From Companilactobacillus huachuanensis (GTDB lineage Bacteria > Bacillota > Bacilli > Lactobacillales > Lactobacillaceae): 64,000 nucleotides of DNA. The DNA lies in contig NZ_BJDF01000017.1 in NCBI RefSeq assembly GCF_005404815.1, positions 1-64,000 on the forward strand. The letters are read 5' to 3'. The notes under the pieces are model-generated. The model saw only the letters and a program-made list of their open reading frames with translations. It was not told the DNA's origin and searched no databases. A program made the position numbers and the translations under genes. This document shows positions 28,241 to 35,074 of this stretch, piece after piece. Each line of letters opens with the position of its first letter. The first letter of the stretch is position 1.

Positions 28241-28273
28241 ATGACAGAAAAACGATGGCAGTATTCAAATTAA
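28241..28273 (+). CDS. 10-residue peptide MTEKRWQYSN
   Basis: This short frame begins 19 nt after the T-box terminator and has a perfect AGGAGG 8 nt upstream of its ATG. It contains one Trp codon. A near-copy (MKETKRWQISN) occurs at 28575. Its stop codon lies in AAATTAA, which can pair with TTAATTT directly before the GGAGG of the next gene, and the same pairing exists after the second copy. It may be a leader peptide whose ribosome stalls at the Trp codon, a peptide signal, or both. I know of no family. Confidence 0.65.
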   Translation: MTEKRWQYSN

Positions 28274-28311
28274 GATAATAAATATTATAAATTAATTTGG
28301 AGGAACCTATT

Positions 28312-28494
28312 ATGAACAATACAAAAAACGATACATATAAAATCAATGAATTAAATCTATCCAATGAATTAGCTAAACTTGCTAAAGATTATGACAACTA
28401 TAAGGATGACGCCGAATTTGTATCCGACTTGCACGACTTGATTACGAGTCACGAAGATCATTCATCATTGATATATTACGTATTACACAGATAA
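28312..28494 (+). CDS. 60-residue acidic protein of unknown function
   Basis: The ATG at 28312 has GGAGG 8 nt upstream. The protein is charged and probably helical (ELAKLAKDYDNYKDDAEF, DLHDLITSHEDHSSLIYY), with no Trp, no Cys, no signal peptide and no membrane segment. It does not carry the DYSNSINF tail of the later genes. I recognise no family. It is the second gene of the T-box operon, 38 nt after the first RWQ peptide. Confidence 0.7.
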   Translation: MNNTKNDTYKINELNLSNELAKLAKDYDNYKDDAEFVSDLHDLITSHEDHSSLIYYVLHR

Positions 28495-28574
28495 TGAATG
28501 TTTTAGCCCGTTTTTTTAGCAATTTAAATAAAAAGACATTAGTTAAAAAGAATTACTACAGGAGGCTCTCTCTT

Positions 28575-28610
28575 ATGAAAGAAACAAAACGATGGCAAAT
28601 TTCAAATTAA
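28575..28610 (+). CDS. 11-residue peptide MKETKRWQISN
   Basis: This is a near-copy of the peptide at 28241 (shared KRWQ-x-SN ending), again with AGGAGG 9 nt upstream and a single Trp codon. The following spacer repeats that after the first peptide (TATAAATATTATAAATTAATTT, split by short differences), so a module of peptide, spacer and small protein has been duplicated. It precedes the first TrpD-like mini-protein. Confidence 0.62.
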   Translation: MKETKRWQISN

Positions 28611-28658
28611 GATAATGAAAAAGTATAAATATTATAAATTAATTTGGAGGAACCAACT

Positions 28659-28931
28659 ATGATTGAAAATACTATTGAAAAGATTACTAAAAACGAAGAT
28701 TTGACTTACGAAGAAACAAAACAAGCATTTACTAATATTCTAAACGCCAATGCTACACAGAGACAGATCAGTGATTTTATCACTGCCTTGGGATCAAAAA
28801 AAGAGACTGTTTCTGAAATTGCCGGAACAATTGACACTCTTCATCAGAATACATTAAATACAGAAGACAATAAAAATACACTGAATAAATTGGGCCTTCG
28901 TAATGATTACTCAAACTCACTTAATTTCTAA
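28659..28931 (+). CDS. 90-residue TrpD N-domain-like protein with conserved DYSNS tail (copy 1)
   Basis: Residues about 1-62 resemble the helical N-terminal domain of anthranilate phosphoribosyltransferase (Glycos_trans_3N): IEKITKNEDLTYEETKQAF, then ATQRQISDFITAL and KKETVSEIAGTID. TrpD itself has about 340 residues; the catalytic domain is absent. The last 14 residues, LGLRNDYSNSLNF at the end, are shared with the next four genes. There is no Trp or Cys. GGAGG precedes the ATG by 8 nt. A protein derived from a tryptophan-biosynthesis domain under Trp T-box control suggests a Trp-related partner, but the function is unknown. Confidence 0.8.
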   Translation: MIENTIEKITKNEDLTYEETKQAFTNILNANATQRQISDFITALGSKKETVSEIAGTIDTLHQNTLNTEDNKNTLNKLGLRNDYSNSLNF

Positions 28932-28989
28932 ACAATTATAAATAAATAAATTGGCGTAATTCGCCATCAAAATTCTGGAGGAACCAACT

Positions 28990-29262
28990 ATGATTAACAA
29001 TTCTATTAAAAAAATTAATGACAACAAAAATTTAACTTATGATGAAACAAAACAAGCATTTGATGAAATTCTATCTGGCCGTGCAACTACTAAACAAATT
29101 AGTGACTTTATCACTGGATTAGGTTTTAAAGAAGAAACTCCTACTGAAATTGCCGGAACAATTGATGCAATTAACTCGCATATACAAGTACCTGACAACA
29201 GTAAATACGTTCTTAATAAAAAAGGACTACGTAAAGACTATTCAAACTCAATTAACTTTTAA
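28990..29262 (+). CDS. 90-residue TrpD N-domain-like protein with conserved DYSNS tail (copy 2)
   Basis: This paralogue of the previous gene has the same length and very similar blocks: IKKINDNKNLTYDETKQAF, ATTKQISDFITGLGF, TPTEIAGTID and the tail KKGLRKDYSNSINF. GGAGG precedes the ATG. It contains no Trp or Cys. Its 3' end and the following 39 nt are the evident source of the three 135-bp repeats downstream, which keep only the tail. Confidence 0.8.
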   Translation: MINNSIKKINDNKNLTYDETKQAFDEILSGRATTKQISDFITGLGFKEETPTEIAGTIDAINSHIQVPDNSKYVLNKKGLRKDYSNSINF

Positions 29263-29301
29263 CTAAAAATTAAATCAATCTATTAACCGGAGGAATCAAT
29301 T

Positions 29302-29397
29302 ATGATCAAATCTAATAAAATCGACACTAAAAAGACTACTTCTCTTCTAAGTAAAAACGGTCTTCGTAAAGACTATTCAAATTCAATTAACTTTTAA
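29302..29397 (+). CDS. 31-residue tail peptide, repeat unit 1
   Basis: The peptide begins MIKSNKIDTKKTTS and ends LLSKNGLRKDYSNSINF. GGAGG lies 8 nt upstream. It equals the C-terminal tail of the 90-residue proteins with a short new N terminus. It has no signal peptide, Cys or Trp. Confidence 0.75.
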   Translation: MIKSNKIDTKKTTSLLSKNGLRKDYSNSINF

Positions 29398-29436
29398 CTA
29401 AAAATAAAATCAATCTATTAACTGGAGGAATCAATT

Positions 29437-29532
29437 ATGAACGAAACTAATAAAATCGATGCTAGAAAGAGTACTTCTCTTCTAAGTAAAAATGGTCTTC
29501 GTAAAGACTATTCAAATTCAATTAACTTTTAA
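29437..29532 (+). CDS. 31-residue tail peptide, repeat unit 2
   Basis: The peptide begins MNETNKIDARKSTS and ends LLSKNGLRKDYSNSINF, identical to unit 1 over the last 17 residues although the N-terminal part differs. The spacer contains GGAGG 8 nt before the ATG. Conservation of the tail against a changing head suggests that the tail is the functional part. Confidence 0.75.
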   Translation: MNETNKIDARKSTSLLSKNGLRKDYSNSINF

Positions 29533-29571
29533 TTAAAAATAAAATCAATCTATTAACTGGAGGAATCAATT

Positions 29572-29667
29572 ATGAACGAAACTAATAAAACCGATACTAA
29601 AAAGATTACTTCTCTTCTAAGTAAAAACGGCCTTCGTAAAGACTATTCAAATTCAATTAACTTTTAA
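29572..29667 (+). CDS. 31-residue tail peptide, repeat unit 3
   Basis: The peptide begins MNETNKTDTKKITS and ends LLSKNGLRKDYSNSINF. It is the last gene of the array; a terminator lies 130 nt downstream. A synonymous change is visible in the tail (GGC for GGT in the Gly codon), consistent with selection on the peptide. Confidence 0.75.
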   Translation: MNETNKTDTKKITSLLSKNGLRKDYSNSINF

Positions 29668-29707
29668 AAATTACTTCTCTGGACTCTCTGAATATAGTTC
29701 AACAAAT

Positions 29708-29735
29708 ATTAATATGATCCGAGCTTCATATTAAT
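29708..29735. other. perfect 10-bp inverted repeat after the peptide array
   Basis: ATTAATATGA and TCATATTAAT flank the 8-nt loop TCCGAGCT. It lacks a T-run, so it is not a typical terminator. It could be an mRNA 3' stabilising hairpin or an operator. Confidence 0.45.
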
Positions 29736-29798
29736 AAGTCCTCCCAAACATCCATTTTGGACCAATTGCACACTTTACTTCCTATATGTATCCCTAAT

Positions 29799-29841
29799 TA
29801 AAACACCTAAACTTCATTGTAGAAGCTTAGGTGTTTTATTA
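29799..29841 (+). terminator. terminator of the peptide-array operon
   Basis: AAAACACCTAA-CTTC and GAAG-TTAGGTGTTTT form a long stem with a short loop, followed by TTATT. The following 29842-30025 contains no gene I can support before the tRNA. Confidence 0.75.
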
Positions 29842-30025
29842 TTCAAAAAATCCGATATGAAATTTTACCGTCTTAATCCCCTCAATATTCAAATCGCAAA
29901 TATTCAAATGGCCCTTTCATGTATATATCCTTAATTACAATTATTTTAATATTACTATTGATTAATAAAGATCAAATGTGTAAACTTAACATGAGTTCAG
30001 ATGGATATGAACATATTTTCATTTT

Positions 30026-30096
30026 AGGGATATAGTTTAAAGGTAGAACTACGGTCTCCAAAACCGTCGGTGTGGGTTCAATTCCTACTATCCCTG
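30026..30096 (+). tRNA. tRNA-Trp (anticodon CCA)
   Basis: The cloverleaf is complete. The acceptor stem is AGGGATA/TATCCCT and the D stem GTTT/GAAC. The anticodon stem is ACGGT/ACCGT with loop CTCCAAA, and the T stem is GTGGG/CCTAC around TTCAATT. The discriminator is G; CCA is not encoded. It stands alone, outside any tRNA cluster, and has an A+T-rich acceptor stem. Its anticodon matches the TGG specifier and its 3' end matches the TGGC bulge of the T-box 1.9 kb upstream. Confidence 0.93.
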
Positions 30097-30099
30097 TAT

Positions 30100-30137
30100 A
30101 AAAAAATGCATTAGCCAAAAGGCTAATGCATTTTTTT
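30100..30137. terminator. bidirectional terminator between tRNA-Trp and the minus-strand gene
   Basis: TGCATTAGCC and GGCTAATGCA form a perfect 10-bp stem around AAAA, with A- and T-runs on both sides. Confidence 0.85.
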
Positions 30138-30423
30138 AATTTCGCCAACTATCCAATGAAATTTCGTTAATTCTTTCAAATAAATTCAAAGAAATTCCTA
30201 CTCTATTACCAGCCACATCAAAGAATCTTAGGACTCCATCTTTATTCAACTTTAAATCAGGAGAATTACTTATTTCAAATGTAACCATTCTATCCCAATA
30301 ATGATTTTTACTATTTTCTTTAACTTTAAAATCTAATTTTTCCTTACTTGCCACATCAGATTCTTTGATTTTTGATAATAGATCAACATCATATATTATA
30401 TTTTGAGAGTTTGCTTCAGACAT
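30136..30423 (-). CDS. hypothetical protein, 95 residues
   Basis: The ATG at 30423 has GGAGG 8 nt upstream; an in-frame GTG one codon earlier is less well placed. The protein is soluble, with no signal or membrane segment; recognisable stretches are YWDRMVTFEI and VLRFFDVAGNRVG. I recognise no family. It lies between the tRNA-Trp terminator and a 370-nt non-coding gap and appears monocistronic. Confidence 0.65.
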   Translation of the reverse strand: MSEANSQNIIYDVDLLSKIKESDVASKEKLDFKVKENSKNHYWDRMVTFEISNSPDLKLNKDGVLRFFDVAGNRVGISLNLFERINEISLDSWRN

Positions 30424-30559
30424 CACTATATCCTCCCTTAATTGGATAAATTCACCATCGTATTAATATCCCTAATTAAAGATAATAGACATGCATAGAC
30501 AGTGCGTTTCCTCTTTACATCACACTCTATTCAAACTTTGATTTATAAAAATACACATA

Positions 30560-30593
30560 AAAAGGAATCATATTACTTTTCGTATGATTCCCT
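30560..30593 (-). terminator. candidate terminator of the decarboxylase-DUF554 unit
   Basis: GGAATCATA and TATGATTCC form a 9-bp stem; on the minus strand it is followed by TTTTTATG. It is about 210 nt beyond the stop at 30801. In the rest of 30424-30800 I see only A+T-rich sequence. Confidence 0.55.
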
Positions 30594-30800
30594 CTATAAA
30601 CCTAATTTAAATGTATATTAAAAGTATTTACGTAGGAAAATATTTTTTAATTTTTTTAAAATAAGAATTTTAGACTACTTTTAAATAATATTTTTTGAAG
30701 GATTGATTATTTGGCCTTTTTAGACAACCTTCTTACTTTAAAACAAATTATTAATTGTCCCCGCACAATATTTTTATTTGGAAAATACTTGGAATACTAT

Positions 30801-31493
30801 TTAAAAATGTAACAATGCTTTAGCAGCAAAGAAAATAATTGGAATCAATAGTGCCGGCATCATATTGGCAGCTTTTAAATCTTTCAATTGAAGTAAACTC
30901 AATCCAGAAGCAGCAACCATGAAACCACCAAGGATAGCAATCTCTGTAATGAATGGATCTGTTAAAGCACCTCTAGCAAATGTTGCAATCAAAATAATGA
31001 TAAATTGGTAAACAAAGATGATAGGTGCACAAATCATCATTCCCATGCCATCCGCTGCAGCCAAAATGGTTACCATTACAAAATCAAGTGATGCATTAAC
31101 GAACAAGAATGTGAAATCGTGTGATGTAGCAGCCATAATACAACCAACAATTGGTAAAGCACCCAAAGTTGAAAGTATTACTTCTGTTGTAATTGATTTA
31201 CCCAATCCTGCAGATTTACCTGCTGTAAGTCCATTAATTTTATCTTCTAGGTTCCAATAAGTACCTAGAGCAGTACCCAAAACCAATGCAACAATGAATA
31301 AAATTGCATATTTAGATTTTGGCATATATACTGCCAAACTTTCAAACCCAACACCAAATGCAATAAACCCTAATATTGCAAGTAGAATATTTTTATACTT
31401 ACCACTCATCTTTTTACCGATAAGGCTACCCAAAATTGAGGCAATAATAACGCCCCCGGCATCGACAAATGTACCAGTTAAACTCGCTAACAT
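30801..31493 (-). CDS. DUF554-family membrane protein
   Basis: This protein of about 230 residues has 6-7 hydrophobic segments and glycine-rich blocks such as IIASILGSLIGKKM and ADGMGMMICAP typical of DUF554. The ATG at 31493 has GGGG 6 nt upstream; the frame to 31505 starts inside that site. DUF554 proteins are uncharacterised possible transporters. It follows the decarboxylase gene in the same orientation (134 nt apart, with a terminator-like hairpin between), in the position where an amino acid/amine antiporter would usually be found. Confidence 0.78.
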   Translation of the reverse strand: MLASLTGTFVDAGGVIIASILGSLIGKKMSGKYKNILLAILGFIAFGVGFESLAVYMPKSKYAILFIVALVLGTALGTYWNLEDKINGLTAGKSAGLGKSITTEVILSTLGALPIVGCIMAATSHDFTFLFVNASLDFVMVTILAAADGMGMMICAPIIFVYQFIIILIATFARGALTDPFITEIAILGGFMVAASGLSLLQLKDLKAANMMPALLIPIIFFAAKALLHF

Positions 31494-31543
31494 GATAATC
31501 CCCAACCTTTGTATTTAGATTTAATTAAATCAAAATTATTACT

Positions 31544-31580
31544 AAAAAAAGGAGAACTCTAGTTTGAGAGCTCTCCTAAA
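31544..31580 (-). terminator. terminator-like hairpin after the decarboxylase gene
   Basis: AGGAGA-CTC and GAG-TCTCCT pair around TAGTTT; the minus strand continues with seven T. It is 48 nt beyond the stop at 31628 and may attenuate transcription into the DUF554 gene. Confidence 0.65.
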
Positions 31581-31627
31581 AACTGTATTTGAGCTACTTT
31601 TCATTATTCAAAAGGATTTCATGTAAA

Positions 31628-33499
31628 TTAAAGAATGTTTTCATGTTCTGAAATTAATTCAAATTTACCTTGAAGTGCTTTTGTTATTCTTGGAGCCCAG
31701 TAATTAAATGATTTATCATCGTAAATCCAAGGTGACATCATGGAAGCACGTAAGATTTCCATCTTACCTTCGGTATGATATTCTGATCCATCGATTCCCA
31801 ACGATTCGATGAATTTAACGGGAGCATCTCCGTATGTTTCAGGACTGAAGTTACTATCTGAAGTTAATAGATCAAGATTATACAAATCTCCACCCTTTGA
31901 TGATGATGTATATTCGAACAATGCTTGTGTTAAATCATTCATTGATTTAAGACTGTCATTGCCTTCTTCTTTATATACCCAGTCAATCATATTGTAATCA
32001 GGTTCATAAACAACGTGAGATACAATAGTCTTTCCTTTGACTTCAAATTTTTGTCCATCAAATAAGTCTGCAAAACGACGAGCAGCAAATAATGTACGTG
32101 CTACCAAACGACCGTATCCAGAAATATTAAGTGGGATCATACGATTTACTGTCCATACAGCTGCGGCTGAGCCAGCTGCTTTAGAACCTTCAAGAGTGAA
32201 TTGTCCGATTGATGCAGGTACGGCAACTCCTTCTTGGAACGCATAAGGTGCATAGTATGTAAGGGTATCTTTCATTCTTGTATCTGCGATTGCCAAACCA
32301 CCAGCATCGTAAGGTACATAACCCATCTTATGAGGATCAATTGTTACAGAATCAGTATCACCAATTGCTTTATAAGCATTGTAAACATCTTTCTTTAAGA
32401 ATTGGTTGTTTTCTGTAAAGATACCATATTTCTTAAATGCATCTTCCAATTGATCATATGGCATAAATTCACCATTTTCATCAATATAAACTGTTCTACC
32501 ATAACCACCATAAGCAGCGTCAACGTGAATAGCAAAATCAACACCTTGCTTACGGAATTTATCTCTAATCTTTAAGAACTTGTCAACATGATCCACAGCT
32601 CCTTCTTCGGTTGAGCCAACAACGGCTACTACACCCAAGATAGGAATATGCTTATCTACATTCTCTTGAATAATGCTTTCTAGTTTATCTGTATCAACTC
32701 GGTAATGATCATCTACAGGTAATACGATAAGGTTGTCTTCACCAACCCCAGTAATATCAAGTGCTTTTTGCCATGAATAGTGCATTGTTGATGGTACAAG
32801 CCATTTGCCTAATTTTTGTAGGTTTTGACCACTTCTTGCTGAACGTGCCTTTACATCATTCTTCTTTTCACCAGTAGCATCTAGTAAATCGAGGCTGTCT
32901 TTAACAGACATATTCTGAAGTTCCCATTCAGTCTTTCCTTCAACTAGTTCGGGACAAACTTCTTTAACAGCAAATGGAATTGAGGCAACGTTTCTTGCCA
33001 TCCAAAGAGCACTTACATTGGCAATAGAACCATCTGTTGCAACATAGCCCCATCCGTTCTTCTTATAGCCATTTAATTTAGCAAGGTCTTGACCAACTTC
33101 TTCTTCCATAAGAGTTGAAGCGGGACTACCTGCCCAAGCAACACCATTACCATTCCATAAAATTGCAAAATTATAAGCCAAAATTGCTGGCATCAAAGTT
33201 TCATTATCCATTTGTGCCAAATAACGTCCAGCTGTAGTCCAAGGAATTGAACCGCCACGCATTTTTCTGGATAATTCATCCAATGTTTCTTTCATGTTTA
33301 CAACAGCATTGTTAAATTCTGGTGTAATTTTTTCGGATTCGCTGATTGAATTTTCATCGTCAGAATTGAAGTTTTGACGATAACCAATGTGTTCATTAAT
33401 TAGCTTTTCAGTAAGTTCCTTGAAAAGATCTGCATTTTCGCCTTTTGGTCCAATAAAGTAAGCAGATAAATCCATATCTTTAAAATCTTTTTTATCCAT
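31628..33499 (-). CDS. group II PLP-dependent decarboxylase of the tyrosine decarboxylase family
   Basis: This 623-residue protein has the usual length of the bacterial tyrosine decarboxylase group. The PLP Lys is Lys391 in VTIDPHKMGYVPYDAGG; HVDAAYGGYGR contains the cofactor-binding Asp. The N-terminal WTTAGRYLAQMDNETLMP and LAYNFAILWNGN blocks also fit. Classical tyrosine decarboxylase operons include tyrS and a tyrosine/tyramine antiporter; here the neighbours are a DUF554 gene, trpS and the Trp T-box locus. The substrate (Tyr, Phe, Trp, Asp or Glu) cannot be settled by eye. GGGGAG precedes the ATG, and a cre-like site lies upstream. Confidence 0.82.
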   Translation of the reverse strand: MDKKDFKDMDLSAYFIGPKGENADLFKELTEKLINEHIGYRQNFNSDDENSISESEKITPEFNNAVVNMKETLDELSRKMRGGSIPWTTAGRYLAQMDNETLMPAILAYNFAILWNGNGVAWAGSPASTLMEEEVGQDLAKLNGYKKNGWGYVATDGSIANVSALWMARNVASIPFAVKEVCPELVEGKTEWELQNMSVKDSLDLLDATGEKKNDVKARSARSGQNLQKLGKWLVPSTMHYSWQKALDITGVGEDNLIVLPVDDHYRVDTDKLESIIQENVDKHIPILGVVAVVGSTEEGAVDHVDKFLKIRDKFRKQGVDFAIHVDAAYGGYGRTVYIDENGEFMPYDQLEDAFKKYGIFTENNQFLKKDVYNAYKAIGDTDSVTIDPHKMGYVPYDAGGLAIADTRMKDTLTYYAPYAFQEGVAVPASIGQFTLEGSKAAGSAAAVWTVNRMIPLNISGYGRLVARTLFAARRFADLFDGQKFEVKGKTIVSHVVYEPDYNMIDWVYKEEGNDSLKSMNDLTQALFEYTSSSKGGDLYNLDLLTSDSNFSPETYGDAPVKFIESLGIDGSEYHTEGKMEILRASMMSPWIYDDKSFNYWAPRITKALQGKFELISEHENIL

Positions 33500-33528
33500 G
33501 ATACTGTCTCCCCTTTTTTTAATTCATT

Positions 33529-33542
33529 TGAAATCGCTTACG
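33529..33542. promoter_or_regulatory. cre-like site upstream of the decarboxylase gene
   Basis: TGAAATCGCTTACG matches the catabolite-responsive element except for the last base and lies about 30 nt upstream of the start, where binding would block initiation. Confidence 0.5.
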
Positions 33543-33718
33543 AGTAGAATATTATCACTTTTTTTACATTCGTCAATGCTCCTCGTGAAATTATTTTCTT
33601 CTGAAAAAATAATAAATAATAGTTTCCTATATATATGGATTGTTTTGTTTATGATATTTTTTATTTTACTTCCTTCTTTAAACTGCAATTTATCTACTTT
33701 TTTTATATTATTTGGCCT

Positions 33719-33759
33719 AAAAAAAGAGCCATACCTTAAAAATAGGTATGGCTCTTTTT
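33719..33759. terminator. bidirectional terminator between trpS and the decarboxylase
   Basis: AAAAGAGCCATACCT and AGGTATGGCTCTTTT form a perfect 15-bp stem with A- and T-runs. It separates the trpS transcript from the decarboxylase promoter region. Confidence 0.85.
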
Positions 33760-33860
33760 ACTATTGATTTAACATCCAATGACGTTAAATATAAATTTCC
33801 AATTCCAACGCAATTATGATTTTATCAAACAATTACTCACCAAATTGCGTATAACAAAAG

Positions 33861-33961
33861 GTTGGTGAAGACAACCTTTTTAATGTGCTTACCTGTAGAT
33901 GATCATTACCGAATTGATACATATAGGCCGAAAGCATTATTCAGGAGAATATAGATAAACA
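33861..33961 (+). pseudogene. degraded inverted fragment of the decarboxylase gene
   Basis: Read on the plus strand, GTTGGTGAAGACAACCTT, then TTACCTGTAGATGATCATTA, then AAAGCATTATTCAGGAGAAT match the sense strand of the decarboxylase gene (its segment at 32651-32746, minus strand) with scattered substitutions and small indels. The encoded order VGEDNL, LPVDDHYR is recognisable but the frame breaks soon after. It is in opposite orientation to the intact gene and about 1.1 kb away, so it is a remnant of a second copy or an inverted partial duplication. Confidence 0.8.
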
Positions 33962-34031
33962 AATTTAACTATGATATCATGTTAAACGTTGGAATTTTTT
34001 ACTCAAATTTAAATCATAAATCAACCATCTT

Positions 34032-35048
34032 CTATTTCTTAAAGTAGTTGATTCCCATTGCATCCTTTACTTCTTGTAAAGTTTTATTAGCAACTATGTT
34101 GGCCTTTTCACTGCCTTTTTCTAACATATCATAAACGGCTGCTGGATCTTTAGCATACTCAGCACGTCTATTTCTAATTGGAGTCAATTCTTCGTTAATT
34201 ACGTCAAACAAGTAATTCTTGATTTTAACGTCTCCTAGTCCACCATGACGGTACTCATCTTTCATTTCTTGTATTTTATTCAAATCTTTTCCGAAAATAT
34301 CCAAGTAAGTAAACACTACATTACCTTCAATTTTTCCTGGATCTTCTACGTGGATATGATCTGGATCAGTATAAATTGACATAATTTTTTCTCTCAATGT
34401 GTCTTCATCATCTGAAAGATAAATGGTATTTCCTAATGATTTACTCATTTTTGCATTTCCATCGATACCAGGAATTCTACCTTGGCCCTTTGGTGGGAAT
34501 ACTCCTTCAGGTTCAACTAATACATCACCATAAGTTGTATTAAATGTTCTAACAATTTCTCGAGCTTGTTCCATCATTGGCTCTTGATCATCACCAACTG
34601 GAATCAGGCTTGCTTTAAATGCCGCAATATCAGCAGTTTGGCTAACTGGATATGTCAAGAATCCTGCAGGAATCGAACGATCAAAATTCTTTTGTTGAAT
34701 TTCTGATTTAACGGTTGGGTTTCTCTCTAATCTAGAAACAGTAACCAAATTCATAAAATACATATCTAATTCCGAAAGTGCAGGGATTTGAGATTGGATA
34801 TAAATAGTCGTCTTTTCTGGGTCAAGTCCTACTCCTAAATAGTCTAGGGCTATTTGTAGTATACTTTTTCTTACCTTCTCTGGGTTTTTTGCATTATCAG
34901 TTAGTGCTTGTAAATCAGCAATCATAACAAACATGTTATAATTACCTTCATTTTGCATTCTCACACGATTACGTAGCGAACCAACGTAATGTCCAATATG
35001 TAATTTACCTGTGGGACGATCCCCTGTTAAAACAATTTTTTTATCCAT
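34032..35048 (-). CDS. trpS: tryptophanyl-tRNA synthetase
   Basis: This 338-residue class I aminoacyl-tRNA synthetase of the short bacterial TrpRS type charges tRNA-Trp. The N-terminal signature TGDRPTGKLHIGHYVGS includes the HIGH motif, and KMSKSLGN is the second signature loop. Its own T-box leader lies directly upstream on the minus strand, so it is induced when tRNA-Trp is uncharged. It is monocistronic. Confidence 0.96.
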   Translation of the reverse strand: MDKKIVLTGDRPTGKLHIGHYVGSLRNRVRMQNEGNYNMFVMIADLQALTDNAKNPEKVRKSILQIALDYLGVGLDPEKTTIYIQSQIPALSELDMYFMNLVTVSRLERNPTVKSEIQQKNFDRSIPAGFLTYPVSQTADIAAFKASLIPVGDDQEPMMEQAREIVRTFNTTYGDVLVEPEGVFPPKGQGRIPGIDGNAKMSKSLGNTIYLSDDEDTLREKIMSIYTDPDHIHVEDPGKIEGNVVFTYLDIFGKDLNKIQEMKDEYRHGGLGDVKIKNYLFDVINEELTPIRNRRAEYAKDPAAVYDMLEKGSEKANIVANKTLQEVKDAMGINYFKK

Positions 35049-35074
35049 AATTCTCTCTCCCTCTTTTTAGTTAT

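Larger units (their letters stand above)
29263..29667 (+). repeat. three exact-length 135-bp tandem repeats, each encoding one 31-residue peptide
   Basis: Each unit is a 39-nt spacer (with TCAATCTATTAAC and GGAGGAATCAATT) plus a 96-nt reading frame. Starts lie at 29302, 29437 and 29572. Units differ by a few bases, mostly in the first third of the peptide, and the frame and ribosome site are kept in all. The repeat borders coincide with the stop of the preceding 90-residue gene. Confidence 0.92.

Noticed and set aside
29263-29667. CRISPR array
   Set aside because: The period is 135 bp, the units encode intact frames with ribosome sites, and there are no short repeats with unique spacers.
28241-29667. 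bacteriocin or RiPP cluster with a modifying enzyme
   Set aside because: No leader with a GG cleavage site, no signal peptide, no Cys, and no modification, immunity or export gene in the unit. A peptide signal is not excluded, but a standard bacteriocin locus is not supported.
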